From Paraperibacillus esterisolvens (GTDB lineage: Bacteria > Bacillota > Bacilli > Bacillales > DSM-1321), in assembly GCF_046237625.1 (NCBI RefSeq), contig NZ_CP143545.1, positions 930,001-994,000 of the forward strand: DNA of 64,000 nt, in the 5' to 3' direction. A model generated the notes under the pieces. That model was not told where the DNA came from. It saw only the letters and a list, made by a program, of their open reading frames with translations, and searched no databases. The position numbers were made by a program, and so were the translations under genes. Below, piece by piece: positions 7,131 through 15,476 of the stretch (its first letter is position 1; every line of letters starts with the position of its first letter).

Positions 7131-8069
7131 ATGATTGAATATTTTATGACTGCAGAAAGCGGAAGGATAGAGAAGGTGGCGGAAATCCAAAAAGGCTGCT
7201 GGATCAATATGCTTTCGCCAAATGAGGAAGAAATTAAACTGGTTTCAAACAGGCTGGAGATCCCTGAGCATTTCTTTAAGGATGCACTGGATGATGAGGA
7301 AAGGTCGAGGATTGAACGCGAAGAGCAAAATGTATTGATCATTGTGGATTTTCCTTATATCGCACGCGATGATGCCGGATTGCACATTTATGAAACAATA
7401 CCAATCGGCATGATCATCACGCCTGAATGCTTTATAACGGTATCATTAAAGGAAACCCCCATCCTTATGGATTTCAAGAATGATAAGGTTAAAGGGTTCT
7501 TTACCTATAAGAAGACTAGATTCGCCCTGCAGATTCTTTTTGTCATATCGTCTTATTATCTGCGGTATCTCAAACAAATCAATAAGAAGACCGATGAAGC
7601 GGAAAGGGAGCTTCATCAGTCCATGAAAAATAAAGAGCTTTATACGTTCTTGTCCCTGGAGAAAAGCCTGGTTTATTTCACCACTTCCCTTAAATCGAAT
7701 AAAGTGGTGCTTGAGAAGATGCTGAGGCTGAATACTCTCAAGATGTACGAAGAAGATAAGGAATTGCTTGAGGATGTTATCATTGAGAATACCCAGGCCA
7801 TTGAAATGGCGGACACTTATAGTTCCATATTAAGCGGTATGATGGATGCCTTTGCTTCCATCATATCCAATAATCTGAATATTGTAATGAAGTTCCTGAC
7901 ATCCATCACCATCATACTGTCGTTTCCGACGATGGTTGCAAGCTTTTATGGAATGAATGTTGCCCTGCCTTTTGAAAAGAGTCCCCATGCCTTTTTTATT
8001 ACAATGGGGTTTGCGGTGTTCCTCTCTGCGATGACCACCTTGATTTTCTGGAAAAGAAAATATTTCTGA
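7131..8069 (+). CDS. corA: CorA-family magnesium/divalent cation transporter
   Basis: CorA proteins form pentameric channels for Mg2+ and other divalent metals. The 312-residue length is typical. The long N-terminal part (about 1-250) is the cytoplasmic alpha/beta funnel, rich in Glu/Asp. Two membrane helices close the protein, and the signature GMN motif stands at residues 274-276 at the end of the first. The C-terminus is the usual basic KRKYF. AGGAGG with a 12-nt gap, and a closer CAGGAG, precede the ATG. The gene has its own terminator. Two CNNM/MpfA-type proteins, whose family includes Mg2+ exporters, are encoded further on, so this window carries several Mg2+-handling candidates. Confidence 0.9.
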   Translation: MIEYFMTAESGRIEKVAEIQKGCWINMLSPNEEEIKLVSNRLEIPEHFFKDALDDEERSRIEREEQNVLIIVDFPYIARDDAGLHIYETIPIGMIITPECFITVSLKETPILMDFKNDKVKGFFTYKKTRFALQILFVISSYYLRYLKQINKKTDEAERELHQSMKNKELYTFLSLEKSLVYFTTSLKSNKVVLEKMLRLNTLKMYEEDKELLEDVIIENTQAIEMADTYSSILSGMMDAFASIISNNLNIVMKFLTSITIILSFPTMVASFYGMNVALPFEKSPHAFFITMGFAVFLSAMTTLIFWKRKYF

Positions 8070-8074
8070 CATGA

Positions 8075-8103
8075 AGGCGGCCGTTTTTTACGGCCGCCTT
8101 TTT
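8075..8103 (+). terminator. corA terminator
   Basis: GGCGGCCGT and ACGGCCGCC enclose a T-rich loop and are followed by five T residues; a textbook G+C-rich intrinsic terminator. Confidence 0.88.
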
Positions 8104-8183
8104 CGGTGTTTGAATATGCCTAAAATGGCGGGGAGCGCAGGAATTCTATTATAATAGGGATACATAGAAAGGGATTTTGCCAA

Positions 8184-8279
8184 ATGCGAAAAAAATGGGT
8201 CATGTTACTGCCTGTCATTAATATAGTATATATATGCCGGCGCACCTGGTTGTGCTGCTGCATTACGGTGAGTGCGTAA
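8184..8279 (+). CDS. 31-aa ORF translationally coupled to modB (possible modA remnant)
   Basis: The ATG at 8184 is preceded by GAAAGGGA and opens a 31-residue frame starting MRKKWVMLLPVINIVYICRR and ending in a Cys-rich tail. Its stop overlaps the modB start (TAATG at 8278-8281), so the two are coupled. In molybdate operons the lipoprotein ModA normally sits here, with a basic-hydrophobic-Cys signal at its N-terminus. The start of this ORF looks like such a signal, but no binding-protein sequence follows. It may be the scar of a modA deletion or just an upstream ORF. A TATAAT lies at 8150-8155. Confidence 0.4.
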   Translation: MRKKWVMLLPVINIVYICRRTWLCCCITVSA

Positions 8280-8944
8280 TGGGCTGGACAGAGAATTTCT
8301 GGGATCCTGTCCTTCTCTCAATCAAGGTCAGTCTAGTTTCACTCATCATCGTTTTTGTACTGGGTACGGCTGCGGCGAGGTTCCTGGCAGGGAAGAAATC
8401 CAGGTTCATGGCGGTTATTGAAACGGTGTTTATCCTTCCAGTCGTCCTTCCTCCAACGGTCATTGGTTTCCTGTTGATTGTCTTTTTTGGCAGGAACGGA
8501 ACCGGGGGAGCGTTCCTTGAAAAGTGGTTTCATTCCCAGATTATTTTTACATGGCAGGCGGCAGTCATTGCCGCGGTTGTTGTCTCATTTCCATTGATGT
8601 ATCAATCAGCACGGGCCGGGTTCGAAAGCATAGGCGAAGACATTGAAAATGCAGCCAGGATTGACGGAGCCGGTGAATGGAGAGTGTTCCTCAGCATATC
8701 ACTGCCGCTCTGCATTAAATCACTCTTTGCGGGAATCACGCTGAGCTTTGCCAGGTCACTGGGTGAATTCGGGGCGACACTCATGTTTGCAGGCAATATT
8801 CCAGGGGAGACCCAGACGGTTCCAACAGCCATCTATATGGCCATGGAGTCGGGAAATAATAAGCTGGCATGGGCCTGGGTATTAATGATTGTATTGATCT
8901 CATTCCTTCTTCTGTTGTGCTTGAGGCTGTCGAATAAAAACTAA
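8279..8944 (+). CDS. modB: ModB-type molybdate ABC transporter permease
   Basis: A 221-residue permease with five to six membrane segments. The cytoplasmic loop GEDIENAARIDGAGEWRVFLSISLP matches the EAA---G coupling motif that contacts the ATPase, and SLGEFGATLMFAGN is the conserved ModB C-terminal region. I chose the ATG at 8279 because it restores the usual ModB length and overlaps the upstream stop; an in-frame ATG at 8234 would add 15 non-family residues. No modA or modC is present: the upstream ORF is only 31 codons and the next gene is an amidase on the other strand. B. subtilis also lacks an adjacent modC but keeps modA, so the missing binding protein is the unusual point. Confidence 0.85.
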   Translation: MGWTENFWDPVLLSIKVSLVSLIIVFVLGTAAARFLAGKKSRFMAVIETVFILPVVLPPTVIGFLLIVFFGRNGTGGAFLEKWFHSQIIFTWQAAVIAAVVVSFPLMYQSARAGFESIGEDIENAARIDGAGEWRVFLSISLPLCIKSLFAGITLSFARSLGEFGATLMFAGNIPGETQTVPTAIYMAMESGNNKLAWAWVLMIVLISFLLLLCLRLSNKN

Positions 8945-8946
8945 AA

Positions 8947-8973
8947 AAGCCCCCGGCAGATTGCCTGAGGGCT
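8947..8973. terminator. Bidirectional terminator between modB and the amidase gene
   Basis: GCCCCCGGCA and TGCCTGAGGGC form a stem with an A-run on the left and GGTTTTA on the right, able to serve both converging genes. Confidence 0.65.
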
Positions 8974-8980
8974 GATGGTT

Positions 8981-10519
8981 TTATTGAAAGTAATTATAAA
9001 GTCCGTCGTATATTGCTTTTGCCAGGGCTTTCTGGAAACCGTCCGTCATGATGTAGTCCAGTTCAGCTTTGTTAGAGATGAAACCAAGCTCCAGGAGAAC
9101 TGCCGGCCTGCTGTTTTCTCTGATTACATGGAGGCTTTGTGACTTAACTCCGCGGTTTCTTAATTTTGAAGCCTCAACCATTTCTTTATGGATGGCATCT
9201 GCAAGCTTTTTATCTTTTGCATTGGAATAATAAAAGGTCTCAATTCCATTTGCCGACGATGCTGTGCTGGAATTGTAATGGACACTTACAAAAGCATCCG
9301 CCTTATATTTCTCCGCCACATCCACGCGGCTTTGCAATGAATTAAACGTGTTGCTGCTTCTTGTCAGGATGACATTTGCGCCTGCTGATTTAAGCAGGGC
9401 TGCTGTCTTCTGTACCATCATAAGCGTAAGATCTTTTTCATTGATGTATTTTTTTAATGATGGACTATAACCGACGGCACCTGGATCTGAACCGCCATGT
9501 CCAGCGTCCAATACAATCGTTTTACCCTTGATGCCGGAGCTGCCAGACACATTGTATGTGACCAGCCATCCGGCGACCCATGCTGTGCTTTTGTCAGACA
9601 GCTGTATTTTCACCCAGCCGTTGGATTCGCCGACTTTTGTGAAGGTGGCGCCGGAATCGACGGTATCCACCACTTTATAGTTTGTACCCGGTCCGCTGCG
9701 GAGGTTTACATCATTTGAGGTGATTTTAACCTTTTTCAGTGTTTGGGCTGGAGGAAGCGGCACTGCGGGCGGCTTCGGGGCTGCTGGTGCTTTGGAGGTC
9801 AAATATTTATTTGAAACCCATCCAGTTTTGCTGCCGTATATAATTTTAGACCATGTACCGCTTTTTGAGACTTCCGTAACTTTTCCGCCTTTGCTGATTG
9901 TTCCAAGCGATGCGGAGTTTGCAGAGGCGCTTTTACGGATATTAAGGCTGCTTGCGCTGACATAGTAAGTTTTTGGCTTGACAGTGGTTGATGGCTTAGC
10001 AGCTGCCGGTGCTTTTGTGGTCAGGTATTTATTTGCTGCCCATCCGGTTTTGCTGCCATATGTTACCTTTGACCAGGAGCCGCTTCTGGAGAGCTCTGAT
10101 ACTTTTGCGTTTTTTGGCATCGAAGCAATGAAATCTGATGTGGCATTTGCGCTCTTCCTGAGATTCAGGCTTGAGGCAGTCACATAAAATGTCTTAGGTT
10201 TAGCTGATACTGCTCTAGGTGCTGCGGTGTTGACAGGGGTCAAAAAATCAGTGGACACCCATCCAGATTCTTTATTCGGATAAGTGATTTTGGCCCATCC
10301 AGTTTTGGAGTCTGTGATCTTAACCTGCTGTCCCTTAGTTAGCTTCCAAAGGATAGTTGATTTTGTGGTAGGCAGAGTCCTCACGTTCAGGATTGTGGCG
10401 TTTACTTTTGCCTCCTGGAAGCCTGCTGCACTGCCCTGGCTTAAATTGACGAAGAGAAGATTGGCGAAGACAATAAAGCTGATGATGATGATTGAAAAAA
10501 TTCTCTTGATTATACTCAC
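8981..10519 (-). CDS. N-acetylmuramoyl-L-alanine amidase with four SH3b domains
   Basis: Peptidoglycan amidases of the Amidase_3 family cut the bond between muramic acid and L-alanine and need zinc. The 512-residue protein has a signal peptide (about 1-31), four bacterial SH3 wall-binding repeats (about 35-97, 109-170, 183-246, 265-326; each with an LN.R or VNLR core and a W.K turn), then the catalytic domain from about 336. Zinc and catalytic residues are visible in LDAGHGGSDPGA, INEKD, SVHYNS and LLELGFISN. The annotated GTG start at 10519 overlaps its own purine-rich site (AGAGGTGAG), so the start may be slightly different. It is probably a secreted autolysin or spore/cell-separation hydrolase; the specific role is not readable. 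Confidence 0.9.
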   Translation of the reverse strand: MSIIKRIFSIIIISFIVFANLLFVNLSQGSAAGFQEAKVNATILNVRTLPTTKSTILWKLTKGQQVKITDSKTGWAKITYPNKESGWVSTDFLTPVNTAAPRAVSAKPKTFYVTASSLNLRKSANATSDFIASMPKNAKVSELSRSGSWSKVTYGSKTGWAANKYLTTKAPAAAKPSTTVKPKTYYVSASSLNIRKSASANSASLGTISKGGKVTEVSKSGTWSKIIYGSKTGWVSNKYLTSKAPAAPKPPAVPLPPAQTLKKVKITSNDVNLRSGPGTNYKVVDTVDSGATFTKVGESNGWVKIQLSDKSTAWVAGWLVTYNVSGSSGIKGKTIVLDAGHGGSDPGAVGYSPSLKKYINEKDLTLMMVQKTAALLKSAGANVILTRSSNTFNSLQSRVDVAEKYKADAFVSVHYNSSTASSANGIETFYYSNAKDKKLADAIHKEMVEASKLRNRGVKSQSLHVIRENSRPAVLLELGFISNKAELDYIMTDGFQKALAKAIYDGLYNYFQ

Positions 10520-10664
10520 CTCTTATATTCCATTTTTAGTAGATTTCGCTATCTTTATTGGAAGCTATTTCTACTATACTATGAAATTCGGTGAAAAAAA
10601 GGGAATTTAGTCAAAAAATGTAGGACTTTTACTTTATTTTGGAGAAAAAAAGGGGATTTTGGGT

Positions 10665-10796
10665 TTAAAATTGCTTATGGAGGGTAATGACTTTTCTCCC
10701 ATTCCCCTTACATTTTATACAAGGCTTGGAGAAGAATTGTAAAAAAGGGACCTTTCCCCGGCCTTGACAATGCCTGCATAGTTCAATCAATTTCAT
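10665..10796 (-). CDS. 43-aa double CXXCXGXG (DnaJ-type) zinc-finger protein
   Basis: The ATG at 10796 is preceded by AAGGAGG at a 6-nt distance. The product holds two cysteine motifs, CRHCQGRG (from Cys7) and CIKCKGNG (from Cys26), the CXXCXGXG units that bind zinc in the DnaJ cysteine-rich domain. Here they stand alone, without a J-domain, and are separated by a short aromatic stretch (VPFLQFFSKP). Four cysteines can bind one zinc ion. It lies between the amidase and uppP on the minus strand. Function unknown; a small redox or RNA/protein-binding zinc ribbon is plausible. Confidence 0.68.
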   Translation of the reverse strand: MKLIELCRHCQGRGKVPFLQFFSKPCIKCKGNGRKVITLHKQF

Positions 10797-10930
10797 GGTA
10801 TTTCCTCCTTGAAGCGAAAATATTGTGGAGTGCCTTCTGAACACAGTATACCCAAGTTTCCAGAAATATACTGATGAATGTTTATGTATTAAAGGCTGGG
10901 TTATAACATTTTTGAAAAAGGAGAATGTAC

Positions 10931-11713
10931 ATGCTGTCTAAGCTTGAAGCTTTGATCCTGGGGATTATACAAGGTTTGACTGAGTTCCTGCCCATCAGCA
11001 GCACCGGCCACCTCTATCTGGGGAGGCATTTATTCGGACTGGAGGAAGCAGGCCTGCTGCTGGACACGATGATGCATGTCGGGACCCTGCTGGCTGTTTT
11101 TGTATTTTACAGGCAGGAATTCATCCGGATTCTGAAAAACCCTTTTGGCAGGCTGACATGGCTGCTTGCGGCAGGTACGGTGCCGGCCGTGTTCGCTGGG
11201 CTCCTGTTCAGTGATTTCTTCGATGAAATTTCAAAAACAGGGGTGACCATAGGCTGGGAGTTCTTGATTACCGGCCTGTTTTTATGGTTTGCTGAATCCA
11301 TTAAAAAGGGAAGAAAAAGAATGGATGATATTACATACGGAGATGCCTTTTTTATAGGAATATTTCAGGCGCTTGCAATCTTTCCCGCCATATCCCGTTC
11401 CGGATTCACCATGGCAGCTGCGCTGTTCCGGAAACTCGACAGGGAGACGGCAGCCTACTTTTCCTTTTTGGTATCGACTCCTGCCATCATCGGGGCAATC
11501 ATCCTCCAGTCGAAGGACTTGATGGAAGGGCAGGCTGAGAGCATTCCGCTGGGATCACTCCTGGTTGGGATAGCTGCTTCGGCGGTTTTTGGCTATGCAG
11601 CTGTCCGGTGGATGATTTCATATCTGAAAAGGCGTTCCTTGAGGGTATTTGCCGTTTATGTCTGGATTCTCGGAGGAATAATTCTGTTCATGCAGTATAC
11701 AGGGAAATTTTAG
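10931..11713 (+). CDS. uppP: Undecaprenyl-diphosphate phosphatase (UppP/BacA)
   Basis: UppP removes one phosphate from undecaprenyl diphosphate, recycling the lipid carrier for peptidoglycan and teichoic acids; overproduction gives bacitracin resistance. The 260-residue membrane protein shows the two family signatures: GLTEFLPISSTGHL near the N-terminus (residues about 14-27) and FPAISRSGFTMA around residue 155. It has about eight hydrophobic segments. AAGGAG at 10917-10922 is 8 nt before the ATG at 10931, so I prefer it to the ATG two codons upstream. It fits with the neighbouring wall hydrolase and the PBP further on, though not in one operon. Confidence 0.93.
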   Translation: MLSKLEALILGIIQGLTEFLPISSTGHLYLGRHLFGLEEAGLLLDTMMHVGTLLAVFVFYRQEFIRILKNPFGRLTWLLAAGTVPAVFAGLLFSDFFDEISKTGVTIGWEFLITGLFLWFAESIKKGRKRMDDITYGDAFFIGIFQALAIFPAISRSGFTMAAALFRKLDRETAAYFSFLVSTPAIIGAIILQSKDLMEGQAESIPLGSLLVGIAASAVFGYAAVRWMISYLKRRSLRVFAVYVWILGGIILFMQYTGKF

Positions 11714-11788
11714 CACTGGCTTGAAGGAGGCGGGATTTTAACTTTTTTGAAAAACTGTTGGCAGGGATATGCAGGAGAGGAATGGATT

Positions 11789-12820
11789 ATGTCTATTAAA
11801 TGGCTTTGGGGCATTGTGCTGCTTGTAATTGTAATCGTGATTGTACCATATTCGTGGACCTTGATATTCGCATTTATCACAGCTGTCTTTTTGGAGAGCC
11901 TGGTGTCCCCTTTGCAGTGGAAGGCCAAACTCTCAAGACACTGGTCTGTCCTTGCGAGCTTCCTGATTTATCTGGGGTTGCTCATTTCACTGGTCTACTT
12001 TTGTGTAAGCGTGCTGATCAAACAAATTATCAATTTATCCGAAATTGCCCCGGGGTTTGCCAGGGAACTGTATCAGACCGTATTCATCAAGTATATCTAT
12101 AAGTGGGAAAACTATTCAGAATCGCTTCCAAAAGACGTGATCATTTCCATTGAAGATACGATGGAGCGCGGGATAAGCGGGCTTGAAGTGTTCTTTCAGA
12201 AACTTGTCCAGGGAATTATCGGACTTGTGACATTGATACCCGGTTTTTTGATTGAGTTTCTCATTTATATGGTCGCGCTGTTCCTGTTCAGTCTGGAGCT
12301 GCCGCGGATCAAACGAAGAATCAAGGAGTACTTAAAGCCTGAAACGGCAGGGAAGGTTTCGCTCGTCTATAACGACCTGACGAAGGCCGGAATCGGTTTC
12401 TTGAAGGCACAGGTCATATTAAGCGTTGTGACCTTCGTGATGGCATTTATCGGGCTTTCGATCCTGAAGGCACCGTATGTCCTATTGCTTTCCATTCTGA
12501 TTGTGTTTGTGGATATCCTGCCGATATTAGGTACAGGCTCCGTACTGGTACCCTGGGCGGTCATTGCAATCCTGCAGGGTCAGCAGGGGCTTGGGATTGG
12601 GTTGATCATCCTATTCATCATTATCACTGTGGTAAGGAGAATCATAGAGCCCAAGATATATTCCACCAATATGGGTCTCAGCCCATTAGCCGCCCTGATC
12701 AGCCTTTACCTGGGCTTTAAGCTGATAGGATTTGCCGGCTTATTCCTTGGCCCCGCCCTTGTCATTGTGTTCGATACACTGAAACGGGCAGGAGCGATCC
12801 GTCTAAACTTTAAGCTATAG
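11789..12820 (+). CDS. ytvI: AI-2E/YtvI-family membrane protein
   Basis: A 343-residue protein of the AI-2 exporter-like family (PerM/TqsA/YtvI). It has two to three N-terminal membrane segments, a soluble middle portion (about 75-135) and a C-terminal membrane bundle ending in LSPLAALISLYLGFKLIGFAGLFLGPAL, which carries the family's usual motifs. Length and membrane pattern resemble the B. subtilis sporulation protein YtvI. The ATG at 11789 has AGGAGAGG 8 nt upstream, which excludes the longer frame that begins at 11747. The transported substrate is unknown. It ends in a long bidirectional terminator. Confidence 0.8.
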   Translation: MSIKWLWGIVLLVIVIVIVPYSWTLIFAFITAVFLESLVSPLQWKAKLSRHWSVLASFLIYLGLLISLVYFCVSVLIKQIINLSEIAPGFARELYQTVFIKYIYKWENYSESLPKDVIISIEDTMERGISGLEVFFQKLVQGIIGLVTLIPGFLIEFLIYMVALFLFSLELPRIKRRIKEYLKPETAGKVSLVYNDLTKAGIGFLKAQVILSVVTFVMAFIGLSILKAPYVLLLSILIVFVDILPILGTGSVLVPWAVIAILQGQQGLGIGLIILFIIITVVRRIIEPKIYSTNMGLSPLAALISLYLGFKLIGFAGLFLGPALVIVFDTLKRAGAIRLNFKL

Positions 12821-12830
12821 AGTTCAATAA

Positions 12831-12882
12831 ACCATAAAAAAAGGCTGCCTTTCGATATGCGGGGGCAGCCTTTTTTTATGGT
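12831..12882. terminator. Bidirectional terminator with a 19-bp stem
   Basis: ACCATAAAAAAAGGCTGCC (from 12831) and its exact complement at 12864-12882 flank a short loop. The A-run on one side and T-run on the other let it serve both the ytvI-like gene and the converging CNNM gene. Confidence 0.88.
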
Positions 12883-14249
12883 TATGATACAATCTCGGTC
12901 TGCGGAGGTGCGATGCCGGACAGATTTTCGTCTGCAGCCTCAGCCTTTTCCTCCTGGGGTGACTTTGTTATTTCTATATACCTGATGTGATGTTCTTCCA
13001 TCTCGATGACCCTGAAGTCATAATGTCCAATGGAGAGTGTATCTCCCTGCTGGATCTCGAAGTTTTCAGTCAGCACCCAGCCGCCGATAGTATCTACGTC
13101 CTGATCATTGATTTCAAGGCCCAGAAGATCATTCACTTCACTGATCAGCACCTTGGATTCAATGATAAAATGGTCGTTCTCAAGCTTTCTGATCATCGGT
13201 ATTTCATCAAGGTCGAACTCATCGCGGATGTCCCCGACAATTTCTTCCAGAATATCTTCAACGGTCACAAGTCCTGAAGTGCCTCCGTATTCATCCATCA
13301 AGACGGCCATATGAATCCGTTCCTTCTGCATTTTCAACAGAAGATCATGGATAGGGATATTATCAATGACCCGGATGATAGGGCGGATATAGCCCTGGAT
13401 CTTTTCATCAGCCAGATTGCTGTTTGAAATCATGTCGGTGAAGATTTCTTTGACATTCACCATCCCGATTACATGGTCCTTGTCCCCGTCTATGATGGGA
13501 TAACGGGTAAACTTTTCCTCCTGTACGATGGAGAAGAGTGTACCGATTGAATCATCATTCGACAGGGTGACAATCTCGGTCCGCGGCACCATGATTTCCT
13601 TGGCAATGCGGTCATCGAATTCAAAGATCTTATTTACGTACTTATATTCAGATTGGTTTATCTCGCCGCTTTTATAGCTGTCAGATAAAATGATGCGCAA
13701 TTCTTCTTCAGAATGTACAATATCGTGCTCGGAAACAGATTTAAATCCCATAAACCTGGTTACTAATCTGGCAGAACCATTCATGATCCAGATAACCGGA
13801 TATAGAATTTTATAGAATAGCATCAATGGCCTTGCGGCGGCAAGGGTGATCCATTCAGCTTTCTGGATGGCAATGGTCTTCGGAGCAAGCTCTCCGATCA
13901 CTACATGGATGAACGTAATGATGGAGAACGCGATAATCACTGATATTGCCTGTTCTGCCCCTCCAGGTAGATGGAGGGCAGACAACAGGGGGCCAAGCAG
14001 GTGCTCGAAGGTCGGTTCCCCCAGCCAGCCGATTCCAAGGGCCGTGATGGTTATGCCCAGCTGGCAGGCAGAGAGATATTCGTCGAGACTGCTTATAACC
14101 CTCTTTGCAGGGACGGCATTCATTTTTCCTTCTTCAATCAGCTGGTCTATCCTTGAGCTTCTCACTTTTACAATAGCAAATTCTGAAGCTACAAAAAAGG
14201 CAGTCAAAGCAATAAAAATGGCGATGAAAACCAAATTAAATATGTCCAA
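12882..14249 (-). CDS. CNNM/CorC-family membrane protein, MpfA-like (paralogue 1)
   Basis: The 455-residue protein has an N-terminal CNNM (DUF21) membrane domain (about 1-190), a CBS-domain pair (about 210-335; IAKEIMVPRTEIVTL and ERIHMAVLMDEYGGTSGLVT) and a C-terminal CorC/HlyC domain (about 350-435). B. subtilis relatives (YhdP/MpfA, YugS, YrkA) are CNNM proteins; MpfA exports Mg2+. Older annotation calls them haemolysins, without good support. The start is TTG at 14249 with GGGGGAAGGA upstream. A structured leader of about 150 nt precedes it. A close paralogue with the same orientation begins at 17464. Mg2+ or another divalent cation is the likely substrate, by family inference. Confidence 0.87.
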   Translation of the reverse strand: MDIFNLVFIAIFIALTAFFVASEFAIVKVRSSRIDQLIEEGKMNAVPAKRVISSLDEYLSACQLGITITALGIGWLGEPTFEHLLGPLLSALHLPGGAEQAISVIIAFSIITFIHVVIGELAPKTIAIQKAEWITLAAARPLMLFYKILYPVIWIMNGSARLVTRFMGFKSVSEHDIVHSEEELRIILSDSYKSGEINQSEYKYVNKIFEFDDRIAKEIMVPRTEIVTLSNDDSIGTLFSIVQEEKFTRYPIIDGDKDHVIGMVNVKEIFTDMISNSNLADEKIQGYIRPIIRVIDNIPIHDLLLKMQKERIHMAVLMDEYGGTSGLVTVEDILEEIVGDIRDEFDLDEIPMIRKLENDHFIIESKVLISEVNDLLGLEINDQDVDTIGGWVLTENFEIQQGDTLSIGHYDFRVIEMEEHHIRYIEITKSPQEEKAEAADENLSGIAPPQTEIVS

Positions 14250-14280
14250 ATAAGGTTCCTTCCCCCGAGTGGCAGGAGAA

Positions 14281-14369
14281 AGGAGGTCACCTCCTGAAGT
14301 TTTAGGTTTTATGGATAACCTGTGTAAAACTGTACAGCCTCCAAAGGCGTGCCAATAAGGAAGTACAGT
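14281..14369 (-). promoter_or_regulatory. Structured leader of CNNM paralogue 1 (candidate metal-responsive element)
   Basis: In the untranslated region, the self-complementary AGGAGGTCACCTCCT (14281-14295) sits about 30 nt before the TTG start. Further upstream, ACTGTAC (14329-14335) and GTACAGT (14363-14369) form a hairpin that on the minus strand is followed by four U residues. A small G+C-rich hairpin and an attenuator-like hairpin occur in the same order upstream of the second paralogue. I cannot match them to a named riboswitch class. Confidence 0.4.
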
Positions 14370-14741
14370 CCTCTAAAATGGGATGCTGCATGATTATTAA
14401 AGCACAAAGCCTGTATTTCTATTCCTGCCCCATCCAATCACCCCATCCCTGAGAATTAAGTATAAGTATAGAAAATCTTGCTTATTCAGTCAATTCTCAT
14501 GAAAACTATAAATACTACATTTATATGGAATTTCAATACCTGTTATTAAAGATTTTTAAACTATTTTGAAAAAACATGAGCGTCCCTGGGCTGCTTAAGC
14601 TGCTTTTAGACCAGCCTGATGATACCCGATTCCTTATGAGGCAGCAAGTTGTGAAGTTTCATTTGGTGAATCATGAAGAACAGTTTTTCCATTCCCGCCG
14701 GCCGTATAAGACCAATTTGAGCTGATTTATCATTCATTTAT

Positions 14742-14930
14742 GTTTTAAAGGGAAGATTAGAACCATTTCTATTTAAATCGAGAGCCAAATTGGTTCTAAG
14801 GGAATGTTTAAGACCAATTTGACCTGATTTCTCGGTTTTTTAGGTTCTAAAGGAATGATTAGGACCCTTTTTTATTTAAAGCGAAAGCCATTTAGGTTCT
14901 AAAGGAATCATTAAGAACAGTTTAAGCTGT
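14742..14930. repeat. Tandem ~51-bp (102-bp higher-order) intergenic repeats
   Basis: The core GGTTCTAAAGGAAT, in variants, recurs at 14742, 14792, 14843 and 14895, spaced 50-52 bp. A longer period is seen in GACCAATTT-GA at 14710 and 14812 and the related GAACAGTTTAAGCTG at 14914, exactly 102 bp apart. The rest of 14250-15131 outside the leader shows no convincing gene; a frame at about 14576 lacks a ribosome binding site. Confidence 0.7.
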
Positions 14931-15131
14931 CCCTTCAACAATTTTTGTCTAGAATCCTTGTATAAAGTATGGAATATAGTAATATTTGGTATAGGTGCAA
15001 GCTCAGGGCAATCAAGCCTGTTTCCGTATTTCTCCTTTTCCTGCCGGATAAGTTAAGTTTAAATTAAGGAAAGTCTGGGAATATGTAAGGGACAACATCA
15101 ACCATTTATATCGTGGAATGAGGTGAGCTTT

Positions 15132-15302
15132 TTGGAAAGCGAAATGATGATCAAATTCCAAAGCCAGGGGATTAAAATAGAGAAAACAAAATCAAGGATG
15201 GATGTATTTAAAAAGCTGTTTAAATTGGATCCCAGCTTACTCTCCATTGCCGCCCGCGACTCCCGTGACCAGCTCCCGCAGACAAAGGAGCCAAAGAAAT
15301 AA
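15132..15302 (+). CDS. 56-aa basic hypothetical protein
   Basis: TTG start at 15132 with GAGGTGAG 5-6 nt upstream. The product is soluble and basic, with Lys-rich helices (IKIEKTKSRMDVFKKLFKLD) and a polar tail ending QLPQTKEPKK. It has no cysteines and no membrane span. The gene has its own terminator, supporting real transcription. I do not recognise the family. Confidence 0.55.
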   Translation: MESEMMIKFQSQGIKIEKTKSRMDVFKKLFKLDPSLLSIAARDSRDQLPQTKEPKK

Positions 15303-15315
15303 CGGGTCAAGGCTG

Positions 15316-15344
15316 AAAACGCACCCAAAACGGTGTGTTTTTTT
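15316..15344 (+). terminator. Terminator after the 56-aa ORF
   Basis: AAAACGCACC and GGTGTGTTTT pair around CAAAAC and lead into a run of T. Confidence 0.75.
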
Positions 15345-15476
15345 ATGTGTGCATAATTTGGTAATAAAAGTGAAAGAGGGGGAGTAATCTTTAATGAAGT
15401 TTGTCCTTGTTTTCAAATAGTTCTAAATCAGGTATGCTAGTACTATTGTCAGTTTAGTTTATAAAAGGGGATTGTA

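Noticed and set aside
12882..14249. Haemolysin annotation for the CNNM proteins
   Set aside because: The label is historic; domain order (CNNM, CBS, CorC) points to divalent-cation transport, and no toxin feature is seen.
14571..14725. A 49-codon plus-strand ORF starting at about 14576
   Set aside because: No ribosome binding site, and its end runs into the repeat array.
14742..14930. The 51-bp repeats as a CRISPR array
   Set aside because: Units are imperfect along their whole length, with no constant repeat/variable spacer pattern, and no cas genes are present.
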